Origin: Roseateles_B sp041906185
Lineage (GTDB): Bacteria; Pseudomonadota; Gammaproteobacteria; Burkholderiales; Burkholderiaceae_C
Assembly: GCA_041906185.1 (NCBI GenBank)
Contig: JAYRJQ010000008.1
Span: forward strand, 62,001 to 126,000
Direction of reading: 5' to 3'
Length of the DNA stretch: 64,000 bases
Shown here piece after piece: positions 16,607 through 25,437 of the stretch. How positions within the stretch are numbered: the stretch's first letter is position 1; each line of letters opens with the position of its first letter. Under the pieces are notes generated by a model. That model searched no databases. It saw nothing but the letters and a program-made list of their open reading frames with translations, and was not told the origin of the DNA. The position numbers and the translations under genes were made by a program.

Positions 16607-18907
16607 ATGAGCTTGCTGGTGCTGCTGAGTTCGTTCCTGGAGCTGATGCTGGGCATCACGCTGCTTGCGCTGTGGCGGCTGAACCCGCGGCATGAGCATG
16701 TGCGGCTGTGGGGGCGCAGCGCCATCCTGCTGGGCATGGGCCTGGCCCTGGGCGTCGGGATGGCGCCGGTCGTGGGGCCTGGGCCCGCCTTCGACGCGCT
16801 GGCGGGCCTCGCCTCGGCGGCGGTGATGACCTCGCTGTACCAGCTGATGAAGGGCAGCGCCCTCTACCGGGGCCGCGCCTGGTCCGGGCGCTTCTGGGCC
16901 GGCCTGCTGATTGCCATGAGCGTGGGGATCGCCGGGCTGGCGCTGCAGCACAAGCCCTGGGGCGTGGCCTTCGCGGGCGCCGTGCTGGCGCTGGGCAACC
17001 TCGTCTGCGCCCGCTGGATCGGCTGGACCCCGCGCCGCGCGGAGCGCGTGATGAGCCTGCTCTTCGTGGCCTCCGCCGCGGTGCATGCCACGGGGCCGAT
17101 GCTGCATCCGCTGAGCCAGTCCTCCATCACGCATGCCAGCGGGCTGATCGTCCAGACACTGCTGAGCCTCACCCTCATCATCGTGGCCGCGGCCGGCGCC
17201 CAGCGTGAGGCGCGCGACCAGGCGCTGCGCTTCACGCGCCTGGCCGAGCACTCGCTGCAGGGCCTGGCCGTGATGCGCGACCACCGCCTGCTCTACGCCA
17301 ACCCCGCCGCCCTGCAGATGTTCGGCTTCCCCAGCCTGGCCCACGCCCGGCAGAGCGATGTGCTGCAGGAGATGGTCCTGCCCGCGCAGGCGCCCACCTC
17401 GAAGGAGCGCCACGCGCGGGTGATGTCCGACCCCGAGGCCCGCATCGAATGGGAAGGCCCGCGCCTGACGCAGGACGGCCGCCGGCTGCACCTGCGCGGC
17501 CTCTCCAGCCAGATGATCTGGGACGGCCAGCCCGCCGAGCTGATCGTGATGCTGGACGAGACGGCCCGCCACGAGGCGCTGGAGGCCCTGACGCGCCAGG
17601 CCCTCTTCGACGAGCTGACCGGCCTGCCCAACCGCAACCACGCCGTCCAGAGCCTAGAACGCCTGACCGCGGCGGGCACGCCGCTGCTGCTGCTGTCGGC
17701 GGACGTCGACCGCTTCCAGCTCATCAACGAGACGCTCGGCCCCGAGTTCGGCGACCGCCTGCTGCATGCCCTGGGCCAGCGCCTGCTGGCGCACATGCGG
17801 CACAGCCCGCATCCGGCCAGCGTCAGCCGCCTGGGCGAGGACCAGTTCCTGCTGCTCGTCGAGGGCCTGGAGGCGCCCGCGCAGGCCGAGATCCTCGCGC
17901 GCAAGCTGCTCGAGGCCACGCGCCTGCCCCTGCGCCTGGACGAGCAGGAGCTGACGGTGCACCTCTCCGTGGGCCTTGCGCTCTCACCGCGCGACGGGCG
18001 CGACGCCGCGACGCTGCTGCGCGCCGCCGAGTCCGCCATGCACCGCGCCAAGCAGATCCCGGGCAGCGCCTTCGCGCTCTTCGACCCGCAGCTGGACCGC
18101 CGCGCCAGCTCGATGCTGCAGGCCGAGCAGCTGCTGGACAAGGCCGTGCGGGCCCGCGAGTTCCAGCTGGTCTACCAGCCCAAGTTCCGCTGCGGCAGCC
18201 GGCAGCTCAGCGGGTTCGAGGCCCTGGTGCGCTGGCAGCGGCCGGACGGCCAGCGCATCAGCCCCGCCGACTTCATCCCCGCCGCCGAGCGCACGGGCCA
18301 GATCCTCGCCCTGGGCGAGCTGATCATCGACATCGCCCTGCAGCAGCTGCGGCAGTGGCACCAGCAGGGTCAGGTCTTGCCCGTCGCCATCAACGTGTCG
18401 CCGGTGCAGTTCACGCACCCGCGATTCGCGGACCGGCTGCTGGAGCGGCTGGCGCACAGCGGCCTGCCGCGAGGGTTGCTGGAGATCGAGATCACCGAGT
18501 CCGCCGCGATGACGGAGCTGGACGAGGTGCTGCGCCAGCTGGAGCAGCTCGGTGCCGCGGGCGTGCCCTGCGCCATGGACGATTTCGGCACGGGGCAGTC
18601 CTCGCTCACGATGCTGCGCAAGCTGCCCATCCGCACGCTGAAGCTGGACCGCAGCATGGTGGAGCCGCTGCCGCGCCCGGAGGCCGCGGCCATCGTCGAG
18701 GCAACCTGTGCGCTGGGCCGCAGCCTGAACCTGGAGATCGTCGCCGAGGGCGTGGAGACCGAGGAGCAGGCGGCCGCGCTGGAGCGCCTGGGCGCGACCC
18801 ATCTGCAGGGCTATCTGCTGGGCCGGCCGCTGGAGCCGGCGGCGGCCACGGCGCTGCTGCAGCACCGCGGCGAGGACCGGCCGCGTCAGGCGCCGGCCGT
18901 GCACTGA
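16607..18907 (+). CDS. Membrane PAS-GGDEF-EAL protein, probable c-di-GMP phosphodiesterase
   Basis: A 766-residue protein: about six membrane helices (residues 1-195), a PAS-like region (about 205-320), a GGDEF domain and an EAL domain. The GGDEF site is degenerate (GEDQF, residues 410-414), so cyclase activity is unlikely. The EAL domain keeps E538 in EALVRW, NVSPVQF, EITES, DDFGTGQSS, LKLD and VAEGVET, which are the metal-binding and catalytic positions for c-di-GMP hydrolysis. A copy of the dispersed GGGTCAGGTCTTGC repeat lies inside the EAL coding region and encodes GQVLP between a helix and the NVSP strand. The gene stands alone, and the signal sensed is unknown. Confidence 0.88.
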   Translation: MSLLVLLSSFLELMLGITLLALWRLNPRHEHVRLWGRSAILLGMGLALGVGMAPVVGPGPAFDALAGLASAAVMTSLYQLMKGSALYRGRAWSGRFWAGLLIAMSVGIAGLALQHKPWGVAFAGAVLALGNLVCARWIGWTPRRAERVMSLLFVASAAVHATGPMLHPLSQSSITHASGLIVQTLLSLTLIIVAAAGAQREARDQALRFTRLAEHSLQGLAVMRDHRLLYANPAALQMFGFPSLAHARQSDVLQEMVLPAQAPTSKERHARVMSDPEARIEWEGPRLTQDGRRLHLRGLSSQMIWDGQPAELIVMLDETARHEALEALTRQALFDELTGLPNRNHAVQSLERLTAAGTPLLLLSADVDRFQLINETLGPEFGDRLLHALGQRLLAHMRHSPHPASVSRLGEDQFLLLVEGLEAPAQAEILARKLLEATRLPLRLDEQELTVHLSVGLALSPRDGRDAATLLRAAESAMHRAKQIPGSAFALFDPQLDRRASSMLQAEQLLDKAVRAREFQLVYQPKFRCGSRQLSGFEALVRWQRPDGQRISPADFIPAAERTGQILALGELIIDIALQQLRQWHQQGQVLPVAINVSPVQFTHPRFADRLLERLAHSGLPRGLLEIEITESAAMTELDEVLRQLEQLGAAGVPCAMDDFGTGQSSLTMLRKLPIRTLKLDRSMVEPLPRPEAAAIVEATCALGRSLNLEIVAEGVETEEQAAALERLGATHLQGYLLGRPLEPAAATALLQHRGEDRPRQAPAVH
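18367..18380 (+). repeat. Dispersed repeat copy 1 (inside EAL gene)
   Basis: GGGTCAGGTCTTGC, reading GQVL in the EAL protein. It is one of seven copies in the window (see findings). It is an exact match over 14 nt to the copies at 24.5 and 28.9 kb. Confidence 0.75.
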
Positions 18908-18950
18908 ACGCGCGCCGTCCCCGGAGCGCCGATCGGGGCGATCGTGGCGA

Positions 18951-19793
18951 TCAGTCAGCCATCACCTCACCCAGCCGCACCGGGCCCGCCGGCAGCCAGG
19001 CCGGGTTGAACTTCAGCGGCGCCTTGGGGAAGAGCATCACCACGGTCGAGCCGAGCAGGAAGCGGCCCATCTCGGCGCCCTGGGCCAGCTCGATGGCCTG
19101 GTCCTCGTAGCGCCATTCGCGCACCTGGCCGGAGCGGGGCGGGTTCACCACGCCATGCCAGACCGTGGCCATGGAGCCGACGATGGTCGCGCCGACCAGC
19201 ACCATCACGAAGCGCTCGCCGTCCGGCCGCGCGAACTCGCACACCACGCGCTCGTTGCGGGCGAAGAGGCCCGGCACGCCGCGCGCGGTCACGGGGTTCA
19301 CCGAGAACAGGTCCCCCGGCACATGGATCATGCGCAGCAGCCGCCCGGCGCAGGGCATGTGGATGCGGTGGTAGTCCTTGGGGCTCAGGTAGATGTTGGC
19401 GAAGTGGCCGTCCTCGTAATAGGACGCCATGCGTGCATCACCGCCCACCAGCGCCGTGGTGCTGAAGTGGTGGCCCTTGGCCTGGAAGATCTGGTCGCGC
19501 TCGATGCGGCCGAACTGGCTGATCGCGCCGTCCACCGGGCACAGCAGGTGCGCCACCGCCAGCGGGCGTGCGCCCGGCTTCAGGGCGCGGGTGAAGAACT
19601 CGTTGAACGTCGGGTAAGCGGCCGGGTCGGGATTGGCGGCCTCGTCCATGTTGACGCCGTAGCGCTGGATGAAGCGGCGGATCACGGCGGTGGTGACGCC
19701 ACCCCATTGTGCGGAGGCCGCCCGGCCGGCCAGGGAGGTCAGGGCCTGCTTGGGCAGCAGGTACTGGAGCAGGATGGCGAGGCGATCGGACAC
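18951..19793 (-). CDS. psd: Phosphatidylserine decarboxylase proenzyme
   Basis: A 280-residue proenzyme that makes phosphatidylethanolamine at the inner membrane. The self-cleavage motif LGST is present, with S249 becoming the pyruvoyl group of the alpha chain. Other family features are YPTFNEFFTRALKPGARP near the N-terminus, CPVDG, and HIPCAGRL-like MPCAGRLLRM. The start is a GTG at 19793. It is convergent with the EAL gene. The length is that of the standard bacterial type I enzyme. Confidence 0.93.
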   Translation of the reverse strand: MSDRLAILLQYLLPKQALTSLAGRAASAQWGGVTTAVIRRFIQRYGVNMDEAANPDPAAYPTFNEFFTRALKPGARPLAVAHLLCPVDGAISQFGRIERDQIFQAKGHHFSTTALVGGDARMASYYEDGHFANIYLSPKDYHRIHMPCAGRLLRMIHVPGDLFSVNPVTARGVPGLFARNERVVCEFARPDGERFVMVLVGATIVGSMATVWHGVVNPPRSGQVREWRYEDQAIELAQGAEMGRFLLGSTVVMLFPKAPLKFNPAWLPAGPVRLGEVMAD

Positions 19794-19838
19794 GGCGGAT
19801 TCCGGTGAGTGGGCCAGGGTGGGAGTATGGACCGGCGG

Positions 19839-19855
19839 CCTTTCCCCGGGAAAGG
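19839..19855. repeat. Short near-perfect palindrome upstream of psd
   Basis: CCTTTCCC and GGGAAAGG are separated by one base. It lies in the divergent interval between psd and the sulfur-fusion gene, so it could be an operator. There is no T-run, so it is not a typical terminator. Confidence 0.35.
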
Positions 19856-20048
19856 GGCGGCCGGCACGGGGCCCGACGCGCGCCGGGCGGGGCGGATTGT
19901 AGGAGGCGCCCCCACCCGCCCCGCGCCCCCGTCAGCGCTCTGGAGAGCCCGCTCCACGCCCTGGCAGGGGCCGCTCGCGCGCCTGACCCATGTCAAGCGG
20001 GCGGCGCTTCGCGGAGAATCAGCGACTCGTTGCCGCCCCGGCTGTCCC

Positions 20049-20077
20049 CGGTCGCCCCCGGTCGCCCCCGGTCGCCT
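20049..20077. repeat. Short GC-rich tandem repeat before the fusion gene
   Basis: The 10-nt unit GTCGCCCCCG occurs just under three times in a row, ending about 22 nt before the ATG at 20100. It may be simple slippage. No regulatory meaning can be inferred. Confidence 0.5.
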
Positions 20078-20099
20078 ATTTCCGCCTGCAGAAGCCGCC

Positions 20100-22355
20100 A
20101 TGGAAATCTATCTCGACGCCAATGCCACCACGCCCGTCCTCCCGCAGGCCCGTGCCGCCGCCCTGGCAGCCATGAGCGAGGACTTCGGCAATCCCAGCAG
20201 CATCCACAGCACCGGGCTCAAGGCGCGGGCGATGATGGACGCCGTGCGGGCGCGGGCGCAGCGACTGCTGGGCACGGGCGGCGGGCAGCTGCTGTTCACC
20301 AGCGGGGCGACGGAAGGCATCCAGACGGCGGTGCTCTCGGCCCTGCGGGCCCTGCGCGAGCGCCGCGATGCCGGCGAATCCATCGGCAGCCTGCTGTTGT
20401 ACGGCGCCACCGAGCACAAGGCCGTGCCCGAGGCGCTCAAGCACTGGAACGAGCTGTTGGGCCTGAACCTCGAGGTGCGGGCCATCCCCGTCGGGCTCGA
20501 CGGCCGCCATGACCTCGCCTGGCTGAGCCTGCAGGCACCGCGCGCCGGCCTGGTCTGCACCATGGCCGCGAACAACGAGACCGGCGTCATCAGCGACCTC
20601 GACGGCATCGAGCAGGCCCTCTCCGACAGCCGCGCCTTCTGGATGGTCGACGGCGTGCAGGGCCTGGGCAAGCTGGACCTGCGCCTGGCCGCGCGCCGCA
20701 TCGACTACGCGCCCTTCAGCGGGCACAAGCTCTACGCGCCCAAGGGCATCGGCCTGCTCTATGTGCGCGAGGGTGCGCCGGTGACGCCGCTGCTGGCCGG
20801 CGGTGGCCAGGAGGGCGCGCTGCGCTCGGGCACCGAGAACATGAGCGGCATCGCCGCGCTGGGCGCCGTGCTGGCCGCCCTGGAGGACGGCCAGACCTTC
20901 CGCGCCCCCGCCACGCTGGCGCGCTGGCGCGACCGCCTGGCCGAGACCTTGCTCGCCGCCTTCCCCGGCCTCGTCTTCAATGCGCCGCTGGCCGTGAGCC
21001 TGCCCACGACGCTCAACTTCGCGGTGCCGGGCCTGAGCTCCAAGCTGCTGCTGGACCTGTTCGATGCGGCCGATGTGCGCGTGAGCGGCGGCTCGGCCTG
21101 CAGCGCCGCCAAGGCCCTGCCCAGCTTCGTGCTGCAGGCCATGGGCGTGCCCGATTGGCAGGCCGCGTCGGCCGTGCGCCTGTCCTTCGGCCCGGCCGTG
21201 GACGAGCAGCTGATCGACGAGGCCTGCGCCCGCATCCGCGCCTGTGGCGAGGCCCTGCGCGAGAACTGCCTCACCGGCACCGTGGCCCAGGAGGGCACGC
21301 CGCTGACCCCGATCACCCGCTATGTCGTCGATGGCGCCTGCTGCTGGCTGCTGGCCGACCCGGCGAGCCGCACCGCCGTCGTCATCGACCCGCTGCCCGA
21401 GCTGAACGAGCGGCTGGAGCGCCTGCTGCGCTGCCAGGACTACCGCCTGCTGGCCGTGCTGGACACCCACAGCCATGGGGACCACGCCTCCTCGGCCGAA
21501 GGCCTGCGCGCCGCGCTGCCGGACCGCCTGCTGCACGGCGAGGTCGATGCCCTGGGCTGGCCGCTGGACGCCGAGCAGCTCGTGCTGGGCGATCAGACCC
21601 TGCGCCGCCTGCCGGTGCCCGGCCACACGGCGGACTCCACCGCCTATCTGCTGGGCAAGGGCAGCCAGGTCCGCGTGGCCTTCGTGGGGGACACCGTCAT
21701 GCCCGGTGCGCTGGGCCGCACCGACTTCCCGGTGAGCGAGCCCCTGGCCCTGCGCGACTCCCTGCGCCGCCTCGCCGACGCGCTGCAGCCGTCCACGCTG
21801 CTGGCGCCGGGTCATGACTACGAGAACCGCTTCGCCACCACGCTCAGCACCGAGGCGGCCCACCAGCCGCTGCTGGCCGGCGCGCTCAACGGCAGCCTGG
21901 ACGCGCTCGGCCTGGCCAGCGCCAAGGCCGAGTTCGAGCGGGGCCTCGGCCTCACGGAATACCAGACCATGGCCTGCGGCGCCCGCGTCTGCAGTGGCCC
22001 GGAGGCCGCGCCGGAGCTGGACGCCCGCGGCCTGCGCCTGCTGCTGCGCACGCATCCCGAGGCGTTGCTGGTCGATGTGCGCGAGCCCTACGAGCAGCGC
22101 CTGAGCCTGCTGCCCGACCTGGGCGACGTGCAGCTGCAGGCCGTGCCGCTGTCCGTCCTCGTCGAGCACCTGCCGCAGTGGCTGGCCCTGCCGGCCGAGA
22201 CGCCGGTGGTCTTCTTCTGCCGCAGCGGCAACCGCAGCGAGCAGGCCGCCCGCGCCCTGCGCCGCCTGGGCCATGACGCCGCCTACACGCTGGCCGGTGG
22301 CCTGGCGCTGTGGCCCCAGTGCGAGCCGGGGCTGGAGGCGGCGCTGTACGTCTGA
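20100..22355 (+). CDS. Cysteine desulfurase / persulfide dioxygenase-like MBL / rhodanese fusion
   Basis: A 751-residue three-part protein. Part 1 (about 1-385) is a NifS/IscS-type cysteine desulfurase with the PLP lysine K210 in SGHK and a catalytic-type C334 in GGSACS. Part 2 (about 400-610) is a metallo-beta-lactamase fold with H457, H459, D461, H462, H509, D531 and H572, resembling ETHE1-type persulfide dioxygenases. Part 3 (about 630-751) is a rhodanese with an active loop CRSGNRS (C707). Together they suggest release of cysteine sulfur as persulfide, its transfer, and oxidation to sulfite or thiosulfate within one chain. That flow is inference. The ATG at 20100 matches the usual desulfurase N-terminus (YLDANATTP); an open extension upstream was not used. 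Confidence 0.88.
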   Translation: MEIYLDANATTPVLPQARAAALAAMSEDFGNPSSIHSTGLKARAMMDAVRARAQRLLGTGGGQLLFTSGATEGIQTAVLSALRALRERRDAGESIGSLLLYGATEHKAVPEALKHWNELLGLNLEVRAIPVGLDGRHDLAWLSLQAPRAGLVCTMAANNETGVISDLDGIEQALSDSRAFWMVDGVQGLGKLDLRLAARRIDYAPFSGHKLYAPKGIGLLYVREGAPVTPLLAGGGQEGALRSGTENMSGIAALGAVLAALEDGQTFRAPATLARWRDRLAETLLAAFPGLVFNAPLAVSLPTTLNFAVPGLSSKLLLDLFDAADVRVSGGSACSAAKALPSFVLQAMGVPDWQAASAVRLSFGPAVDEQLIDEACARIRACGEALRENCLTGTVAQEGTPLTPITRYVVDGACCWLLADPASRTAVVIDPLPELNERLERLLRCQDYRLLAVLDTHSHGDHASSAEGLRAALPDRLLHGEVDALGWPLDAEQLVLGDQTLRRLPVPGHTADSTAYLLGKGSQVRVAFVGDTVMPGALGRTDFPVSEPLALRDSLRRLADALQPSTLLAPGHDYENRFATTLSTEAAHQPLLAGALNGSLDALGLASAKAEFERGLGLTEYQTMACGARVCSGPEAAPELDARGLRLLLRTHPEALLVDVREPYEQRLSLLPDLGDVQLQAVPLSVLVEHLPQWLALPAETPVVFFCRSGNRSEQAARALRRLGHDAAYTLAGGLALWPQCEPGLEAALYV

Positions 22356-22411
22356 GGGGTGCCCGCGAGCCGGCCGGCATTGCAGGCCGATGTCAGAGGC
22401 CGGTATCGCCG

Positions 22412-22426
22412 GCAAGACCTGACCCC
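22412..22426 (-). repeat. Dispersed repeat copy 2 (intergenic)
   Basis: GCAAGACCTGACCCC lies between the fusion gene and the convergent HXXEE gene. This is one of two intergenic copies. Confidence 0.75.
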
Positions 22427-22434
22427 CTGGATCT

Positions 22435-22938
22435 TCAGGCGCTGTCCTGCCGGCGTGCCGCGAGCCGCCGGCCCAGCCACAGGAGCGCCGGCACCGCCAG
22501 TCCAAGGCACAGCCAGCTGAGCGTCAGCGTCCAGACCTTCGCGGCCAGATGCAGGCGCCCTTCCGAAGCCGCGGCGTGCAGCCAGGCCAACCCCAGGGGC
22601 ACCACGCCCAGCCAGGCGCTGGCCGTGCCTGGCATGTAGCGCCGCTGCAGCAGGCTCAGGGCCAGATGCGGCAGCACGGCGTTCACCTCCATGGCGATCA
22701 CGTACGCGGCAAACACGGCGGACAGCATCTCCCGTTCACGCCCCCTGCTCAGTTGCATCCCGGTCAGGACCACAAGCCCCAGGGACAGCAGCAGGGCGGC
22801 CCAGCGAAACTCGCCATCGCCCACCGGGCGGTACAGGCTCTGGGCACGGGACCAGCGAGGCAGAAGCCACGCCTCTTCGGCGTTATGCAACAGCACGGAG
22901 GCGGTGAAGGCCAGGGTCAGGCCCTCCAGGCGCATCAT
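22435..22938 (-). CDS. HXXEE domain membrane protein
   Basis: A 167-residue membrane protein with the sequence LLHNAEEAWLLP near residue 17, which matches the HXXEE family signature (His, then two Glu). About five hydrophobic segments follow. The histidine and two glutamates could bind metal, but the function of the family is not known to me. It is the most distal gene of a minus-strand run of small genes. Confidence 0.72.
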   Translation of the reverse strand: MMRLEGLTLAFTASVLLHNAEEAWLLPRWSRAQSLYRPVGDGEFRWAALLLSLGLVVLTGMQLSRGREREMLSAVFAAYVIAMEVNAVLPHLALSLLQRRYMPGTASAWLGVVPLGLAWLHAAASEGRLHLAAKVWTLTLSWLCLGLAVPALLWLGRRLAARRQDSA

Positions 22939-22959
22939 GGGGCGAGGACCGCCGTCAGG

Positions 22960-23343
22960 CTAGCGCCCCGCCGGCGGCTCCCACAGCTCCAGCTTGTTGC
23001 CTTCCGGATCGATCACCCAGCCGAACTTGCCGTACTCGGATTCGTCGACCTTGTCCTCCACCTGGCAGCCCTCCGCGCGCAGGGCGGCAAGCAGGGCGTG
23101 CAGGTCGGCCACGCGGAAATTGACCATGAACGGCGAGGTGCTCGGCGCGAAGTAGCCGGTGTCCGCCGCGAAGGGGCTCCAGATCGTGGTGCCGTGGGCG
23201 GCGGCCGGGTCGTCCGCCCAGCGGAAGACGACGCCGCCCCACTCCTCGACCTTCATGCCGAGGTGCTGCTCGTACCAGGCCGCCAGGGCCTTGGGGTCGC
23301 GGGCCTTGAAGAAGAGGCCGCCGAGGCCGGTGACACGTTGCAT
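22960..23343 (-). CDS. VOC family protein
   Basis: A 127-residue single-domain VOC/glyoxalase-fold protein. It begins VTGLGGLFFKARDPKALAAWY and ends FGWVIDPEGNKLELWEPP, whose D-P-E-G-N-K-x-E-L-W-E is the usual C-terminal metal-ligand strand. The substrate is unknown. It is separated from the next upstream gene (SRPBCC) by about 48 nt, in which GTGATGCTCAG is directly repeated. Confidence 0.83.
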   Translation of the reverse strand: MQRVTGLGGLFFKARDPKALAAWYEQHLGMKVEEWGGVVFRWADDPAAAHGTTIWSPFAADTGYFAPSTSPFMVNFRVADLHALLAALRAEGCQVEDKVDESEYGKFGWVIDPEGNKLELWEPPAGR

Positions 23344-23391
23344 GAGGTGCTCCTGCTTGAGGGATGCCGTGGTGATGCTCAGTCGTGATGC

Positions 23392-23814
23392 TCAGGACGC
23401 CGCGGCCACTTCGGCCGCGAGGCGATCGAGATTCTGCTCGTTCGCGGGCTCGACGATGGCACGCACCGCCGCCGCGACCTGCGGATCGTCGAAGGTCTGC
23501 CGCCAGTCGACAAGGGTGCCGCCCGCGGTGGCCGTCAGGCCGATGCGCAGCTCGAAGAAGGGCGCACAGACGTGGCGCAGGCGAACGAGCGCAGGTGTGA
23601 TCTCCACGAACTCCGACTCGTTCGGATAGTCCCGGCCATCGGGCCCGTGCATCACGAACTGCCAGCGGCCGCCCTCCCGGAAATCGAACTGCTGGAAGGT
23701 GTTGCGAAAGCCTGCCGGGCCCCACCAGCGCGCCAGGCGGGCGGGGTCGGCGATGGCGGCGTGGATCTGCGCCGGCGTGGCCGGGATCTGGCGCTGGTGG
23801 TGGAAGGTGGTCAT
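23392..23814 (-). CDS. SRPBCC (AHSA1-type) domain protein
   Basis: A 140-residue protein of the START/SRPBCC fold: IPATPAQIHAAIADPARLARWWGP at the N-terminus, FDFREGGRWQFVMHGPDG in the middle and a long C-terminal helix. The fold binds hydrophobic ligands, and no ligand can be named. VOC and SRPBCC genes are often neighbours in proteobacteria. The ATG at 23814 has GGAG upstream. Confidence 0.8.
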   Translation of the reverse strand: MTTFHHQRQIPATPAQIHAAIADPARLARWWGPAGFRNTFQQFDFREGGRWQFVMHGPDGRDYPNESEFVEITPALVRLRHVCAPFFELRIGLTATAGGTLVDWRQTFDDPQVAAAVRAIVEPANEQNLDRLAAEVAAAS

Positions 23815-24115
23815 GGAGAACTCCTGGGCATCGAAGGGAGGCGAAGACCGAGGGCATCCGCGTCCGGCAGCACGGCCACGATGACCCCGACGATCAGCAG
23901 GCGCCCGGGCACCCGTTGCGAGCCCAGGGCCAGGGCCAGTGGGACGGCAGGGTGGGACAGTGCGGACGGCATGGGGTCTCAGCGACCGCGGGCGGCCAGG
24001 GCCGGCGTTGCGGAATTCGCCCGACCGCACGCGCACCACGGGTCTCGCCAGGTAAAGCGCGTCAGGGGGCAGGGCGGGCAGCAAACCATGGGCCGGATGG
24101 TAGCGCCGGCCAGGA
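23815..24115. other. Non-coding interval, 301 nt
   Basis: No convincing coding frame, RNA gene or terminator is seen here. It probably holds the promoter of the SRPBCC-VOC pair, but no clear -35/-10 pair stands out. Confidence 0.4.
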
Positions 24116-24577
24116 TCAGGGGGCCGGGCGCGGCATCGGCTCGAAGCCCGTCTCGCCGCCGAAGCACGCGGCGTCCGCGGGCAGCGGCTGCCAAGAGGCC
24201 TTGTGGCTGACGAAGTACTCACCGCTGGCGGGCGGCACCTCGCCGTCGGGCATGACGCCGGCCGGCACGCCGGTGATGTGGCCGAAGCGCGCGTCCCGCG
24301 TCATCAGGTGCGTGCCGCATCGCGAGCAGAACAGCCGTTCGAGATGGGCGGTCGGCCGGTAGGCCTGCAGATGGTCCGCGCCCTGCACCTCCAGCGCCTC
24401 CGCCGGAACGCTGAGCCAGGTGGTGAAGGCGGCGCCGCTCAGGCGTCGGCACAGGCCGCAGTGGCAGTTGATGGGGGCCTGCAGCGGCACCGAGGCGCGC
24501 AGGGTCACTGCCCCGCAATGGCAGCCGCCGGCACGTTCGGAGGGGGTCAGGTCTTGCTTCATGGACGTCGTGTTCAT
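24116..24577 (-). CDS. GFA/CENP-V family zinc-binding protein
   Basis: A 153-residue GFA protein with GGCHCGAV, NCHCGLCRR and FCSRCGTH cysteine motifs, the standard zinc-site pattern. The ATG at 24577 overlaps the stop of the upstream membrane-protein gene (ATGA), which supports this start. Residues 8-13 (QDLTPS) are encoded by a copy of the dispersed repeat, so the N-terminus appears to have been lengthened by it. A second in-frame ATG at 24562 lies just before the repeat. The biochemical role is unknown. Confidence 0.8.
   Translation of the reverse strand: MNTTSMKQDLTPSERAGGCHCGAVTLRASVPLQAPINCHCGLCRRLSGAAFTTWLSVPAEALEVQGADHLQAYRPTAHLERLFCSRCGTHLMTRDARFGHITGVPAGVMPDGEVPPASGEYFVSHKASWQPLPADAACFGGETGFEPMPRPAP
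24543..24557 (+). repeat. Dispersed repeat copy 3 (5' end of GFA gene)
   Basis: GGGGTCAGGTCTTGC, antisense to the GFA gene. It is read in the gene as CAA GAC CTG ACC CC and gives QDLTP next to the start codon. Confidence 0.75.
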
Positions 24578-25062
24578 CGTTGTGGGCGGGCCAGGCGGCA
24601 GGACTGGGCCAGGCCGATGCCGGCCAGCCCCCACACCACGGCCGCCACGATCTCGAAGGTGGACAGGAGGGCCGGACGCCACACCCCCAGCGGGATCAGC
24701 GCCAGGGCGCGGACCAGGCAGACCGTGGCCATGGCCGCCAGCCCGAATCGCAGCAGGGGCAGGCGGCGCACCCAGCCGAGGGCCGATGCGGCATAGAGCC
24801 CGCACAGCCCCATCGCGGCGGCGATCAGCAGGCTGCTCACCGGCGCCAGCCAGGTGCCGGCCTCGGCCGATCGCACGACGGCAGGCGGCGCGCCGAAGAA
24901 GGCGAACCAGGACGGTCCGCCCGCGATGGCGAGGACATGGATCAGCACGCCGACGCCCGCGATGAACACGGCCAGCGCAGCCCAATGACGGCCTGGATGA
25001 GCAGCCGCCTCCGCACGAGGGACGACCTCGCCGGGCCGCGGAACGGGGATGGAATTCTTCAT
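24574..25062 (-). CDS. Membrane protein of unknown function
   Basis: A 162-residue protein with a 25-residue charged N-terminus and about four hydrophobic segments (near 27-50, 70-92, 103-122 and 130-152). I do not recognise the family. The stop overlaps the start of the GFA gene by 4 nt, so the two are probably translated together. Confidence 0.62.
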   Translation of the reverse strand: MKNSIPVPRPGEVVPRAEAAAHPGRHWAALAVFIAGVGVLIHVLAIAGGPSWFAFFGAPPAVVRSAEAGTWLAPVSSLLIAAAMGLCGLYAASALGWVRRLPLLRFGLAAMATVCLVRALALIPLGVWRPALLSTFEIVAAVVWGLAGIGLAQSCRLARPQR

Positions 25063-25121
25063 GGTGCCGGCGAGTCTACCCAGGCCCGCAGCCCCTGCCG
25101 CAAGTCAGCCGAGGCCTCGGC

Positions 25122-25421
25122 TCAGAAGCGGAAGTACATCAGGCCCTCGTCCAGCAGCGGCCCGACGGGCTGCGAGGGCGCCACCAGGAACTCCGCCCGC
25201 TGAGGCGCGCCGGGCAAGGCCACCACCCGCAGCAGCGGCACATCCTGCACGTAGCCAGTGATCGTGTGGCGCGTGGACGAGAACTGCAGGAAGTGCGTGC
25301 GCATCACCGCCTGGATGACATCGCCCAGCGTCTGCGAGGGGTCGACGTCCAGGGTCATGTCCAGCGGGCCGGCCTGGTCGTCGGCCCCGCAGCAGGCCTC
25401 GCGCAAAAGGCGGATCTTCAT
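25122..25421 (-). CDS. Small conserved-looking protein, unknown function
   Basis: A 99-residue soluble protein. Visible points are CCGADDQAG near the N-terminus and LMYFRF at the end. No family is recognised. It starts 16 nt after the stop of the upstream secreted-protein gene, suggesting co-transcription. Confidence 0.55.
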   Translation of the reverse strand: MKIRLLREACCGADDQAGPLDMTLDVDPSQTLGDVIQAVMRTHFLQFSSTRHTITGYVQDVPLLRVVALPGAPQRAEFLVAPSQPVGPLLDEGLMYFRF

Positions 25422-25437
25422 GGGCGTGTGGGAAGGG

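Noticed and set aside
19809..20099. N-terminal extension of the sulfur fusion protein
   Set aside because: The frame is open upstream, but the extension is low in domain content, crosses a tandem repeat, and the family N-terminus YLDANATTP starts at 20100.
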